This document shows, one piece after another, positions 41,346 to 49,656 of a stretch of DNA of 61,399 bases. How positions within the stretch are numbered: position 1 is the first letter of the stretch; each line of letters opens with the position of its first letter. Source of the stretch: Rhodoplanes sp. Lineage in GTDB: Bacteria; Pseudomonadota; Alphaproteobacteria; Rhizobiales; Xanthobacteraceae. A program made the translations under genes and the position numbers. The notes below the pieces were generated by a model, which was given only the letters and a program-made list of their open reading frames with translations, ran no database searches and had not been told where the DNA came from. The DNA lies in NCBI RefSeq assembly GCF_013377085.1, contig NZ_JACAAX010000040.1:1-61399 (forward strand), in the 5' to 3' direction.

Positions 41346-42527
41346 TCAGGGGTCTTGGGCGTTGGCAATAACCATCTGCAATAAAAGAGGATTTCTGGTT
41401 CTGACGAGGCGCGGCCGGGCGAACCCGGCGGCCTCCAGAAGCGTGTAAAGCGCGCCTGGCGTGCGGGGCCGTCCACGGCCCATCGCGAGTAGGTAGAAAC
41501 CGAAATAGGCCTCGCCGGCCGGCTCGGCGCCCGGCGTCCCGGACATCGGCTCGGCCACCATCACCAGCCCGCCAGGGGGCAGCGCCCGCCGGGCGGCGCG
41601 CAGAATGGTCAGCACGGTCGCGTCGTCGTGGTCGTGCAGCACCCGCACCAGCGAGACCGTGTCGGCGCCGGGCGGCAGCGCATCGGTGCGGAAGTCGCCG
41701 CCATGGACAGCCGCCCGGTCGGCGAGCCCGGCGTCCGCGAGTCGCGCGCGGGCCCGCGCGGCGACGGCCGGCAGGTCGAACAGCATCAGGTTCAGGCGGC
41801 GGTGGCGCGCCCCGACGGCCGCCAGGAAGGCCCCCTCGCCGCCGCCGACGTCGAGCAGGCAGCGGCGGCCGGAGAGCGGCGCGGCGGCCAGGACCTCGTC
41901 GGCGATGAAGGCCTGGGTCGCCGCCATCAGGCGCGAGTAGGACGCCACCTGGTCGGCCGCCAGCGCGCCGGGCTGCGGGTTGCCCGCATACGCCCAGAAG
42001 CGCGCCAGCGCGGTGTCGCGGTGCTGGCCGGTCAGCAGCGCCACCGGGTCGGCGAGATCCGCATAGAGGAGCGCATGGTGCTCGATCATGTCGGGCAGGC
42101 CGCCATTGCCGCGCAGCGCGGCGCCGAGCATGCCGAGGCCGAAGCGGTCGCCCGGGCGCGCCTCGACGAGCCGCAGCGTCGCCGCCGCGCCGAGCAGGCG
42201 CCGCATCGCGTCGTCGGACAGGCCGGTGCGGCCGGCGAGAGCCGCCACCGCTTGCGGCCCATCGGCGAGAAGATCGAAAACCTTCAGCCGGACGCAGGCG
42301 AGCAGCACCTGCGAGTAGACGAAGCCGGCGCACAGGTCGAACAGTGTGCGGGTGTGGTGCCGGGCGATCGGGCGGGTGAGCGGAAATGCGGCGGCGAGGC
42401 GCTGAAAACGCGGCGAGGCGAGAAGCCGGTTGCGCAGCGCGAACCATCGCTCGCGCCACGCCGACGAACTCTGCATCTGCGGCGCCTGACGTTTCACTTC
42501 GCCGCTCGCCTTCGTGCCGGCCGGCAT
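41346..42527 (-). CDS. crtF: Carotenoid O-methyltransferase (hydroxyneurosporene methyltransferase)
   Basis: 393 residues from ATG at 42527. The methyltransferase fold includes GRRCLLDVGGGEGAFLAAVG (SAM motif I), ADTVSLVRVLHDHDDATV and GLVMVAEPMSGTPGAEPAGE. It methylates the C1 hydroxyl of hydroxy-carotenoids towards spirilloxanthin. The N-terminus is uncertain: an internal ATG at 42476 (MQSSSAWRERWFALR) is a fair alternative, and neither has a strong ribosome binding site. It follows crtE in the same direction. Confidence 0.92.
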   Translation of the reverse strand: MPAGTKASGEVKRQAPQMQSSSAWRERWFALRNRLLASPRFQRLAAAFPLTRPIARHHTRTLFDLCAGFVYSQVLLACVRLKVFDLLADGPQAVAALAGRTGLSDDAMRRLLGAAATLRLVEARPGDRFGLGMLGAALRGNGGLPDMIEHHALLYADLADPVALLTGQHRDTALARFWAYAGNPQPGALAADQVASYSRLMAATQAFIADEVLAAAPLSGRRCLLDVGGGEGAFLAAVGARHRRLNLMLFDLPAVAARARARLADAGLADRAAVHGGDFRTDALPPGADTVSLVRVLHDHDDATVLTILRAARRALPPGGLVMVAEPMSGTPGAEPAGEAYFGFYLLAMGRGRPRTPGALYTLLEAAGFARPRLVRTRNPLLLQMVIANAQDP

Positions 42528-42562
42528 CGGCGTTCGCCGCGCGCGACCCTCTGTCCGCCGTC

Positions 42563-42643
42563 ATGGCCGGGCTCATCCCGGCCATCCACGTCTCGCCCGT
42601 CCTGCGTACCGAAGACATGGATGCCCGGCACAAGGCCGGGCAT
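42563..42643. repeat. Palindromic repeat pair between crtE and crtF
   Basis: ATGGCCGGG-CTCAT-CCCGGCCAT (42563-42585) and ATGCCCGGC-ACAAG-GCCGGGCAT (42621-42643) are perfect 9-bp inverted repeats. The first is nearly the same as the element at 46821-46849. They belong to a dispersed Rhizobiales-type palindrome family and fill the crtE-crtF gap without a T-run. Confidence 0.75.
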
Positions 42644-42681
42644 GACGCATTCGTCGTGACAGGATGCCTCGAACGACCGCC

Positions 42682-43548
42682 TCAGGCGGCCGCCGCGGCC
42701 AGACGCTTCGGCACCAGCCGCTTGGCCTCCGAGAGGATGAGCTGCCGGAGATCGCCGGCGCCCGGGCAATCCGGGATTGCCGCGATGGCGCCCTTCACCA
42801 GATCCTCCAGCCGATGCATCGCCCCGCCGATGCCGAGATCGCGCACCGCGCTCGGACGGCCGAGCGCCGCATCCTTGCCGATCGGCTTGCCGAGCTCTTC
42901 CTCGTCGGCGGCGGCATCGCGCAGATCGTCGGCCACCTGATAGGCGAGCCCCAGCCGCGCGCCGACCACCCGCCACGGTTCCGGATCGGCCCCGGCCGCC
43001 GCCGCACCCAGCATGGTCGCCGCCGAGAACAGGGCGCCGGTCTTCTGCTCGTGATACTCGACGAGGTCGCAGAACGGCTCGCATTCCCACGCTTGGCCGG
43101 CCGCGATGCCGCTCGGCATGCCGACCGACTGGCCGATGATCCGCATCACGTTGGGCAACCGCTCCGGCGAGCAGCGCACGTAAGATAGCGATTCGAACGC
43201 CATCACGATCAGGGCGTCGCCGGCCAGCACGGCGATCCGCTCGCCATAGGCGAGATGCACGGACGGCTTGCCGCGCCGCAGCGCTGCATCGTCGAAGCAG
43301 GGAAGATCGTCGTGGATGAGCGAGGCGCAGTGCAGCAGCTCGATCGAGGCCGCGGCCGCGTCGGTCAGGCCCGGCTGGTCGTCACCGCAGGCGTGAGCCG
43401 CCGCCAGGCAGAGCCGCGGCCGGACCCTGGCACCGCGGGGAAACACCGCGTAACGCATGGCCGAAGCAAGCTTGGAGGGGGCGCTGGGCGTTTCGGCCCG
43501 CGCCATGGCCGCGTTCAAAGCCTGCTCGATGCGTGTGCTACTATCCAT
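42682..43548 (-). CDS. crtE: Geranylgeranyl diphosphate synthase
   Basis: 288 residues of the polyprenyl synthase fold with the first Asp-rich motif LIHDDLPCFDDAALRRGKPS and the second LAYQVADDLRDAAADEEELG. It makes C20 diphosphate for carotenoids and the bacteriochlorophyll tail. ATG at 43548 (MDSSTRIEQALNAAM) has GGGGG eight bases upstream; a 9-codon upstream extension is unlikely. It is divergent from crtD and probably the first gene of the superoperon. Confidence 0.95.
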   Translation of the reverse strand: MDSSTRIEQALNAAMARAETPSAPSKLASAMRYAVFPRGARVRPRLCLAAAHACGDDQPGLTDAAAASIELLHCASLIHDDLPCFDDAALRRGKPSVHLAYGERIAVLAGDALIVMAFESLSYVRCSPERLPNVMRIIGQSVGMPSGIAAGQAWECEPFCDLVEYHEQKTGALFSAATMLGAAAAGADPEPWRVVGARLGLAYQVADDLRDAAADEEELGKPIGKDAALGRPSAVRDLGIGGAMHRLEDLVKGAIAAIPDCPGAGDLRQLILSEAKRLVPKRLAAAAA

Positions 43549-43581
43549 GCGGTAGCCCCCGATAACGGCGTGCAAAGATAA

Positions 43582-43625
43582 TGTAATGATGCATTGTCAC
43601 GATCAACTGTCACGCAGTATAGACA
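43582..43625. promoter_or_regulatory. Divergent crtE/crtD control region with 13-bp-phased half-sites and a perfect PpsR site
   Basis: Half-sites TGTAA (43582), TGTCA (43595), TGTCA (43608) and AGACA (43621) follow each other every 13 bp. The last two form a perfect TGT-N12-ACA (43608-43625). Rightward, TTGTCA (43594-43599), 18 bp and TATAGA (43618-43623) could drive crtD. Leftward, TTGATC, 17 bp and CATTAT could drive crtE. Both promoters lie within the array, so a bound repressor would shut both. Confidence 0.72.
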
Positions 43626-43659
43626 CTCACGGATCGAACTCAACGGTATTTCTCCTGAC

Positions 43660-45216
43660 GTGGTGAGCGTGGGGGCCAAAACCGCCATCGTGGTCGGTGC
43701 CGGGACGGGTGGGCTGGCCGCCGCACTCGATCTCGCCGCCGCCGGTATTTCCGTGACGGTGGTCGAAGCGGCCGCCGGGCCGGGCGGAAAAATGCGCGCC
43801 GTCATGGTCGCCGGCTGCCCGATCGATGCCGGGCCGACCGTCTTCACCATGCGCTGGGTGTTCGACGAGCTGCTCGCCGCCGCCGGCACGACGCTCGAGC
43901 GTGAAGTCACCTTGACGCCGCTCGACGTGCTGGCCCGCCATGCCTGGAGCGAGCGCGAGCGCCTCGACCTGTTCGCCGACACGGAGCGATCGGAGGACGC
44001 GGTCGGCGTTTTCGCCGGCGCCGCCGAGGCGCGCCGCTTCCGCGGTTTTTGCGAGCGCGCCGCCCGCATCTACAGGACGCTGGAAACACCGTTCCTGCGC
44101 GGCGCGCGCTGCCGCAGTCCGCTCGACCTCGTCCGCCGGCTCGGCCTGCGCCGGATCCCGGACCTCGCGGCGATCTCGCCTTTCGCCACGTTATGGGGCG
44201 CGCTCGGCGATCACTTCCACGATCCGCGGCTACGCCAGCTTTTCGGCCGCTATGCCACCTATTGCGGCTCGTCGCCGTTCCTCGCGCCCGCCACTCTGAT
44301 GCTGGTCGCCCATGTCGAGCGGCAGGGCGTGTGGGTGATCGGAGAGGGCATGCACGGGCTCGCCGAGGCGCTCGCCCGCGTCGCGGCGCGTCGCAGCGTC
44401 ACGTTCCGCTGGACTGCGCCGGTCGCCGCCGTGACGGTCGACGGCGGCCGCGCCACCGGCGTCGTACTCGCCGACGGCGAGCGGCTCGCCGCCGACGTGG
44501 TCGTTCTGAACGCCGACGTCGCCGCAGTCGCCGAGGGCAGCCTCGGCGAGGCGGTGCGCGGCGCCGTCCGCGGCGTGCCGCAAAAGTCGCGCTCGCTCTC
44601 GGCGCTCACTTGGCTGCTGGTCGGCGAGCCGAACGGTTTTCCGCTGCATCACCACACGGTGTTCTTCTCGGCCGACTACCGGGCCGAGTTCGAGGCGCTG
44701 CAGCGCGACCGCAGGCTGCCCGACGATCCGACCGTCTATGTCTGCGCCCAGGACCACGGCCCCGGCAACGGCACGACCGAACACGGCGGACCGGAGCGTC
44801 TGTTCTGCCTGGTCAATGCGCCGCCGACCGGCGACACGGCGGTTTTCGACGCGGCCGCGGTCGCGGCCTGCGAGCGTGCGACATTCGCGCGGCTCGCGCG
44901 CTGCGGCCTGGAGTTCCAGGTTCGGCCGGAGGCGCGCCGGCTCGTCACGCCGGCCGACTTTCATCGGCTCTTTCCGGGCACCGGAGGAGCGCTCTACGGA
45001 AGGGCTTCGCACGGATGGATGGCATCGTTCCAACGGCCGGGATCCCGCACCCGGATTCCGGGCCTCTATCTCGCGGGGGGCAGCACGCATCCGGGACCGG
45101 GCGTGCCGATGGCGGCCCTGTCGGGCCGGCTGGCGGCGGCGGCCGTCATCACGGACCGCGATTCGACGAGCCGGTCGGGCCGAATGGTTATCTCTGGTGG
45201 TATGTCGACGCGCTGA
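43660..45216 (+). CDS. crtD: Hydroxyneurosporene/methoxyneurosporene desaturase
   Basis: The FAD motif AIVVGAGTGGLAAALDLAAA, the GGKMRAVMVAGCPIDAGPTV segment and the C-terminal GLYLAGGSTHPGPGVPMAAL identify a CrtI-family desaturase; position next to crtC and divergent from crtE makes it CrtD (3,4-desaturation). The frame is open back to 43594, but that overlaps the promoter. The best starts are GTG at 43660, 43663 or 43669, none with a clear ribosome binding site, giving about 516-518 residues. Confidence 0.92.
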   Translation: MVSVGAKTAIVVGAGTGGLAAALDLAAAGISVTVVEAAAGPGGKMRAVMVAGCPIDAGPTVFTMRWVFDELLAAAGTTLEREVTLTPLDVLARHAWSERERLDLFADTERSEDAVGVFAGAAEARRFRGFCERAARIYRTLETPFLRGARCRSPLDLVRRLGLRRIPDLAAISPFATLWGALGDHFHDPRLRQLFGRYATYCGSSPFLAPATLMLVAHVERQGVWVIGEGMHGLAEALARVAARRSVTFRWTAPVAAVTVDGGRATGVVLADGERLAADVVVLNADVAAVAEGSLGEAVRGAVRGVPQKSRSLSALTWLLVGEPNGFPLHHHTVFFSADYRAEFEALQRDRRLPDDPTVYVCAQDHGPGNGTTEHGGPERLFCLVNAPPTGDTAVFDAAAVAACERATFARLARCGLEFQVRPEARRLVTPADFHRLFPGTGGALYGRASHGWMASFQRPGSRTRIPGLYLAGGSTHPGPGVPMAALSGRLAAAAVITDRDSTSRSGRMVISGGMSTR

Positions 45217-46109
45217 GCGACGACGGCCGCCACGGCCTGACCATCATCGCCTTCGTGGGCAGCGTGTTCTCGCCCTACTACGCGTGGGCACGGCGCCGCG
45301 GCGCCGCCGATCCGCACGATCATTGCGCCCTCAACGTCGCGCTCTACGGCGACGCCGGCAAGCGCTGGACCATGACGGAACGCGGCCGCGGCGCCCTCTC
45401 CCGCAACGAGACCAGCATAAGAATCGGGCCGAGCGCGCTCGCCTGGGACGGCACCACGCTGACGATCAACATCGACGAGACCACCGTACCGGTGCCGTCG
45501 CGCCTGCGCGGCACCGTGCGGGTGCGGCCTTCGGCGCTCACCGGCGCGAGCTTCGCGCTGGACGAGGCGGGGCTGCACCAGTGGCGGCCGATCGCGCCCT
45601 GCGCCGCCGTCGAGGTCGATCTGGCGCGGCCGGACCTGCGCTGGCGCGGCCACGGCTATCTCGACAGCAATCGCGGCGAGGCGCCGCTGGAAAGCGCCTT
45701 CGTGCGCTGGGACTGGTCGCGCGCGTCGCTGCCGGACGGCGCCGCCGTGCTGTATCACGCGATCCGACGCGGCAGCGACAGCACGGATAGCGACGGTCGC
45801 CAAAACGACGAGCGCGCTTTGGCGTTGCGCTTCGGACGCGACGGCGGCGTGACCTCGTTCGAGGCGCCGCATCGCATCGCGCTGCCCGACACGCTGTGGC
45901 GGCTGCCGCGCGAGACCCGCGCCGACACTGACGCCGCCATGACGGTCGCCGCGACCTTCGAGGACTCGCCCTTCTATGCGCGCTCGCTCCTGCGCGGCAC
46001 GCTGCTGGGCGAGCCCGTCTCGGCCGTCCACGAGAGCCTGTCGCTCGACCGCTTCGCCGCGCCCTGGGTGCAGGCCATGCTGCCGTTCCGCATGCCGCGG
46101 CGGAAGTGA
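45015..46109 (+). CDS. crtC: Carotenoid 1,2-hydratase (start uncertain)
   Basis: The sequence PVGPNGYLWWYVDALSDDGRHG and FVGSVFSPYYAWARRRGA are unmistakable CrtC; the protein adds water at C1 of the psi end. Conserved sequence begins near 45159, inside the last ~60 bases of crtD. In this frame there is no ATG or GTG near that point; the nearest ATG is at 45015, adding ~48 residues translated across crtD's end and overlapping it by ~200 bases. Either that overlap is real, the start codon is unusual, or translation is coupled by another means. The 3' end is firm and meets bchJ convergently. Confidence 0.85.
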   Translation: MDGIVPTAGIPHPDSGPLSRGGQHASGTGRADGGPVGPAGGGGRHHGPRFDEPVGPNGYLWWYVDALSDDGRHGLTIIAFVGSVFSPYYAWARRRGAADPHDHCALNVALYGDAGKRWTMTERGRGALSRNETSIRIGPSALAWDGTTLTINIDETTVPVPSRLRGTVRVRPSALTGASFALDEAGLHQWRPIAPCAAVEVDLARPDLRWRGHGYLDSNRGEAPLESAFVRWDWSRASLPDGAAVLYHAIRRGSDSTDSDGRQNDERALALRFGRDGGVTSFEAPHRIALPDTLWRLPRETRADTDAAMTVAATFEDSPFYARSLLRGTLLGEPVSAVHESLSLDRFAAPWVQAMLPFRMPRRK

Positions 46110-46132
46110 CGGATTCAGATTGCCCGCGGGGA

Positions 46133-46798
46133 TCAGCGCCAGCGAATCTCGAACGTGCACGCGGGGGCGCCGGACGCCTCGCAGGCGGTCTCCCGCACGG
46201 CAGCGTCGCGATGCACCAGGGTGCGGAACAGACGCTCGAAGGTGGCGCCGTAGTAGTCGCACAGCGGCACAGGCGACTGCGCGCCGCGGCAGACCGGGCA
46301 GCCGGCGATCCTGAACCGCACCGGATGCCCCCCCACCGCCGCGAAGGCGCCGCTGCCCGCAAAGGTCCAGGCATGCTTGCCGATCGCGGCCAGCAGGATG
46401 CGGCCGGCGATCGACGCCGGCAGAATCCTCAGGATCGCCTGCACGGGCTTGGGAATGCGGTTGGCGAGCAGATAGTCGGCGGTGAGCAGGCCGGCCTGCC
46501 GCCCAGCCTCACGCGCACGCACATCGCCCATTTCGGCCCGCACCACGGTGTGGAGCGCGACGACGTCGCGCTCGTCGACCATGTGGTCCGGCGCCTGCGC
46601 GAGATGGTGCGCCAGACCGGCCAGCACGAACAGCCGCGCCGTCTCGGTGGCGCCGACCTGCTCGCCCAGCGCCTCGATCATGCGAATGATGGCGTTCGGC
46701 CCGATGCGGGCGACCGGCTCGCCGGCGTGGTCGTGTTCATCCGCGGCGTGATCGTGGGCGGGCGCGTCGGTCGGCAGGTGTTCAGCAGCACTCGTCAC
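46133..46798 (-). CDS. bchJ: BchJ, V4R-domain bacteriochlorophyll biosynthesis protein
   Basis: 221 residues. The body (FVLAGLAHHLAQAPDHMVDE, ADYLLANRIPKPVQAILRIL) ends with a V4R-type domain carrying cysteines (FRIAGCPVCRG, PVPLCDYYGATFERLF). The N-terminus is rich in His/Asp/Glu (DAPAHDHAADEHDHAGE), possibly metal-binding. BchJ was once linked to 8-vinyl reduction and is now regarded as an accessory factor, perhaps for porphyrin delivery. GTG at 46798 has GAGG five bases upstream. It follows bchE. Confidence 0.88.
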   Translation of the reverse strand: MTSAAEHLPTDAPAHDHAADEHDHAGEPVARIGPNAIIRMIEALGEQVGATETARLFVLAGLAHHLAQAPDHMVDERDVVALHTVVRAEMGDVRAREAGRQAGLLTADYLLANRIPKPVQAILRILPASIAGRILLAAIGKHAWTFAGSGAFAAVGGHPVRFRIAGCPVCRGAQSPVPLCDYYGATFERLFRTLVHRDAAVRETACEASGAPACTFEIRWR

Positions 46799-46820
46799 GT
46801 CTGCCTCGGCGTCTGAAAGT

Positions 46821-46849
46821 GGTCATGGCCGGGCTCGTCCCGGCCATGA
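46821..46849. repeat. Perfect 12-bp palindromic repeat between bchE and bchJ
   Basis: GTCATGGCCGGG-CTCGT-CCCGGCCATGAC, arms exact over 12 bp. It belongs to the same family as the element at 42563. With no T-run it is more likely a dispersed repeat that may act as an mRNA hairpin between bchE and bchJ than a terminator. Confidence 0.8.
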
Positions 46850-46875
46850 CGAGTCCGAGGCCCGACGGACTGTTC

Positions 46876-48432
46876 TCAGCAGGCCCGCACGGCCTCCGGC
46901 TTCTCGCCCTTCTTCTTGCGGCCCTTCGGGGCGGCCTGAAGGTCGGCGGACTGGGCCTCGGTGATGGTGCGGGTCTCGTCGAACTTGAAGTCGACCTTCT
47001 TGGACTGCGGGCCCCAATAGCCGACGCGGCCGAGATCGTAGAACTTCCGCTCGAAGCTGCTCTTCAGATAGGCCTTCATGCAGCCCATCATGTAGCGGCG
47101 CTTCTCGCGGTCGCGGATGAACGGATACTCCAGGAACATCTTCCGCATGTAGAAGCGGCGGTAGTTGTTCATCACGGCGTCGAGCAGCTCGGGCCGCGTC
47201 ATCGCGTCCGGCTTCATGATCGGCGTGACAAAGTTGTACTTCTCGAAGTCGAACACCTCGACCTTGTCGCCCATGTCCTGGAACAGGTCGGAGAACGGCC
47301 ACGGCGTGAACATGCTCCAGTTGGCCATGTCGCACTTCCAGTCGCGGGCCATCTGGTAGGTCTCTTCCAGCGTCTCGCGGGTCTCGTTCTCCAGGCCGAC
47401 GATGAACTGCGCCTCGGAGACGATGCCGTGCTGGCGCAGGAGCTCGATGGCGCGCTTGTTCTGCGCCACCGTCGTCTCCTTGTTGAAGAGATCGAGCTTG
47501 AGCTGCGCGGCCGCCTCGGTGCCGAGCGAGATGTGGATCAGGCCGGCCTTGCGGTAGAGCGGCAGCAGCGCCTCGTCACGCAGGATGTCGGTCACGCGGG
47601 TGTTGATGCCCCACATCACCGGCAGCTTGCGGCGCACCAGCTCCTCGCACAGGGCGACAAACTTCTTGCGGTGGATGGTCGGCTCCTCGTCGGCCAGGAT
47701 GAAGAAGCCGACGTCGTGCTCCTTCACCAGGACCTCGATCTCGTCGACGACCTTGATCGGATCACGGACCCGGTAGGTGCGCCAGAACTTCCACTGCGAG
47801 CAGAACGAGCAGGTGAAGGGGCAGCCGCGGGCGAAGTTCGGTATCGCGACGCGGCAGTTCATCGGGATGTAGTTGTACTGGTTCCAGTTCAGGATGCCCC
47901 AGTCGGGGCTCAGCATGTCGAGATTCTCGATCGGCGGGGCCGCCGGCGTCGCCACGATGTTGGCGCCGTCCGAATAGGCGATGCCCTTGACGCTGTTCGG
48001 ATCTTTCTTGAACTGGCCGGAGTCGATCGCCTGCACCAGATCGAGCAGAATCTGCTCGCCTTCGCCGCGCACCACCACGTCGACCCACGGCGCCTCGGCC
48101 AGCACCTGCTTGTACATGAAGGTCGAGTGGATGCCGCCCAGCACCGTGACGGCGCCGGGGTGCTCTTCCTTGGCGATCTGCAGGGCGCGCTCGGCCTTGT
48201 AGATGGCCGGCGTGATCGCGGTGGCGCCGATCAGGTCCGGCTTCTCGGCGCGAAGCTCGGCGCGAAGCTGCTCCTCGGTCAGATCGTCCGTCATCGCATC
48301 GATGAAACGGACGTCGGTATAGCCGTTGGCCTTCAGCGTGCCGGCCAAGTAAGCAACCCACGCAGGTGGCCAATTACCGGCGATTTCCGCTCCGCCCGAA
48401 TGATAGTTGGGATGCAGGAGCAGAATGCGCAT
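46876..48432 (-). CDS. bchE: Anaerobic Mg-protoporphyrin IX monomethyl ester cyclase
   Basis: 518 residues: B12-binding domain first ([20 protein letters not shown] ... [15 protein letters not shown]), then radical SAM domain with [20 protein letters not shown] (CxxxCxxC) and [13 protein letters not shown]. It closes ring E without oxygen, taking the oxygen from water. GGGAGGT is four bases before the ATG. It likely forms an operon with bchJ and, with acsF, gives the strain both cyclase routes. Confidence 0.96.
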   Translation of the reverse strand: MRILLLHPNYHSGGAEIAGNWPPAWVAYLAGTLKANGYTDVRFIDAMTDDLTEEQLRAELRAEKPDLIGATAITPAIYKAERALQIAKEEHPGAVTVLGGIHSTFMYKQVLAEAPWVDVVVRGEGEQILLDLVQAIDSGQFKKDPNSVKGIAYSDGANIVATPAAPPIENLDMLSPDWGILNWNQYNYIPMNCRVAIPNFARGCPFTCSFCSQWKFWRTYRVRDPIKVVDEIEVLVKEHDVGFFILADEEPTIHRKKFVALCEELVRRKLPVMWGINTRVTDILRDEALLPLYRKAGLIHISLGTEAAAQLKLDLFNKETTVAQNKRAIELLRQHGIVSEAQFIVGLENETRETLEETYQMARDWKCDMANWSMFTPWPFSDLFQDMGDKVEVFDFEKYNFVTPIMKPDAMTRPELLDAVMNNYRRFYMRKMFLEYPFIRDREKRRYMMGCMKAYLKSSFERKFYDLGRVGYWGPQSKKVDFKFDETRTITEAQSADLQAAPKGRKKKGEKPEAVRAC

Positions 48433-48477
48433 GTCGACCTCCCGGGGCTTTGTATGCGAGCGATTTCAGTTCGCGTT

Positions 48478-48529
48478 TGTCAGGCGGGATTAGACACCAG
48501 AGACTGACAACAGAAATTGACAATTGTCA
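48478..48529 (-). promoter_or_regulatory. 13-bp-phased TGACA half-sites upstream of bchE
   Basis: AGACA (48492), TGACA (48505) and TGACA (48518) repeat every 13 bp on the plus strand. TGTCA occurs at 48478 and 48525, the last forming a compact TTGACAATTGTCA palindrome. No exact TGT-N12-ACA is present (the outer pair 48478-48496 has N13). The region lies 45-95 bases before the bchE start, consistent with an operator. Confidence 0.6.
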
Positions 48530-48555
48530 TGAAGCGCCGTGGTCGTGGCGCTTCA

Positions 48556-49656
48556 TCACGGCTCCAGGCCGGCTAACCGGGCGGGACGCCCCCGTTCGGA
48601 GGCCGGCAATCCATCGCGCTGGCCGAGCCGCTCGAACAGGTCGAGCACCCAGACGATGCGCCGCTGCATGTCCCACCACGGCCCGCGCGCCGGGTCCGGC
48701 CGGATGCGGCCGAGCGCGTGATCCGTGACGGCATCGACCAGGAAGCGGGTCTCGTCGAGCGGCGGCATCGGGTTTCCGCCCGGCACCAGCGGTGCGGTGG
48801 CGAAGGCCTGGGCCAGCAAAGCGAGCTTGCGGCGGCCGCGCACATAGGCGCGGCGCGACACCGAGTCGAGCCCGTGCCGCTCGATCACCCGGCCGATCTC
48901 CGCATACATGATGCGGGCAGCCAGGATACCGGGGCGGCAGCCGATCGGCAGATGGGCGATGCCGGCCTCGGAGCGCACATAGAGCGCGTCGGCGGCGGCG
49001 AGCAGTCGCGCCACCACGCCGGCGAGCCGCTCGTCGAAGCGCGGCGCGGCGAGCCAGGCGTCCGGATCGATGCCGGCCTCGCGCATCCAGGCGAGCGGCA
49101 GATAGATGCGGCCCATGCGGGCGTCCTCGCCGACATCGCGGGCGATATTGGTGAGCTGCATGGCGACGCCGAGATCGCAGGCCCTTGCCAGCACGAGCGG
49201 ATCGCGCACCCCCATCAGCAGCGTCATCATGGCGCCGACCGTGCCGGCGACCCTGGCCGAATAGGCATAGAGCCCGGACAGATCCTCGTAGCGGCGCCCG
49301 TCCGTGTCCCAGGCGAGCCCTTCCAGCAGCGCCTCCGGAATGGTGCGCGGGATCGCGTAGCGCGCCACCATGTCGGCGAAGGCGCGGTCGGTCGCGCTCG
49401 GCAGCGGGTCGCCGTCATAGGCGCGCGCCAGCCGGTCGCGCAGCCGCACCACCGCGTCCTGCTCGCGGTCGACGCCGTCGACCTCGTCGTCGGCGAAGCG
49501 GCAGAACGCATAGAGCGTGTAGGCCGGTGAGCGGATCGCCGGCGGCAACAGCAGCGACGCTGCGAAGAAGGTCCGCGAGCCCTGCCGGATCATCGCCCGG
49601 CAGGCGTCGATGTCGTCGTCGGAAGCGGCGGGGTTCTCAAGCCAGATCGGCACCAT
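48556..49656 (-). CDS. crtB: Phytoene synthase
   Basis: 366 residues of the squalene/phytoene synthase fold: SRTFFAASLLLPPAIRSPAY, YAFCRFADDEVDGVD (first Asp motif) and LTNIARDVGEDARMGRIYLP (second). It joins two GGPP into phytoene, the first committed carotenoid step. ATG at 49656 lies 20 bases inside the end of crtI, a common arrangement. Its stop is ~120 bases from the bchE start. Confidence 0.95.
   Translation of the reverse strand: MVPIWLENPAASDDDIDACRAMIRQGSRTFFAASLLLPPAIRSPAYTLYAFCRFADDEVDGVDREQDAVVRLRDRLARAYDGDPLPSATDRAFADMVARYAIPRTIPEALLEGLAWDTDGRRYEDLSGLYAYSARVAGTVGAMMTLLMGVRDPLVLARACDLGVAMQLTNIARDVGEDARMGRIYLPLAWMREAGIDPDAWLAAPRFDERLAGVVARLLAAADALYVRSEAGIAHLPIGCRPGILAARIMYAEIGRVIERHGLDSVSRRAYVRGRRKLALLAQAFATAPLVPGGNPMPPLDETRFLVDAVTDHALGRIRPDPARGPWWDMQRRIVWVLDLFERLGQRDGLPASERGRPARLAGLEP

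Noticed and set aside
43594-43659. TTG start at 43594 for crtD
   Set aside because: It falls inside the promoter and operator of crtD, with no ribosome binding site, so the N-terminal 22 residues are unlikely to be translated.
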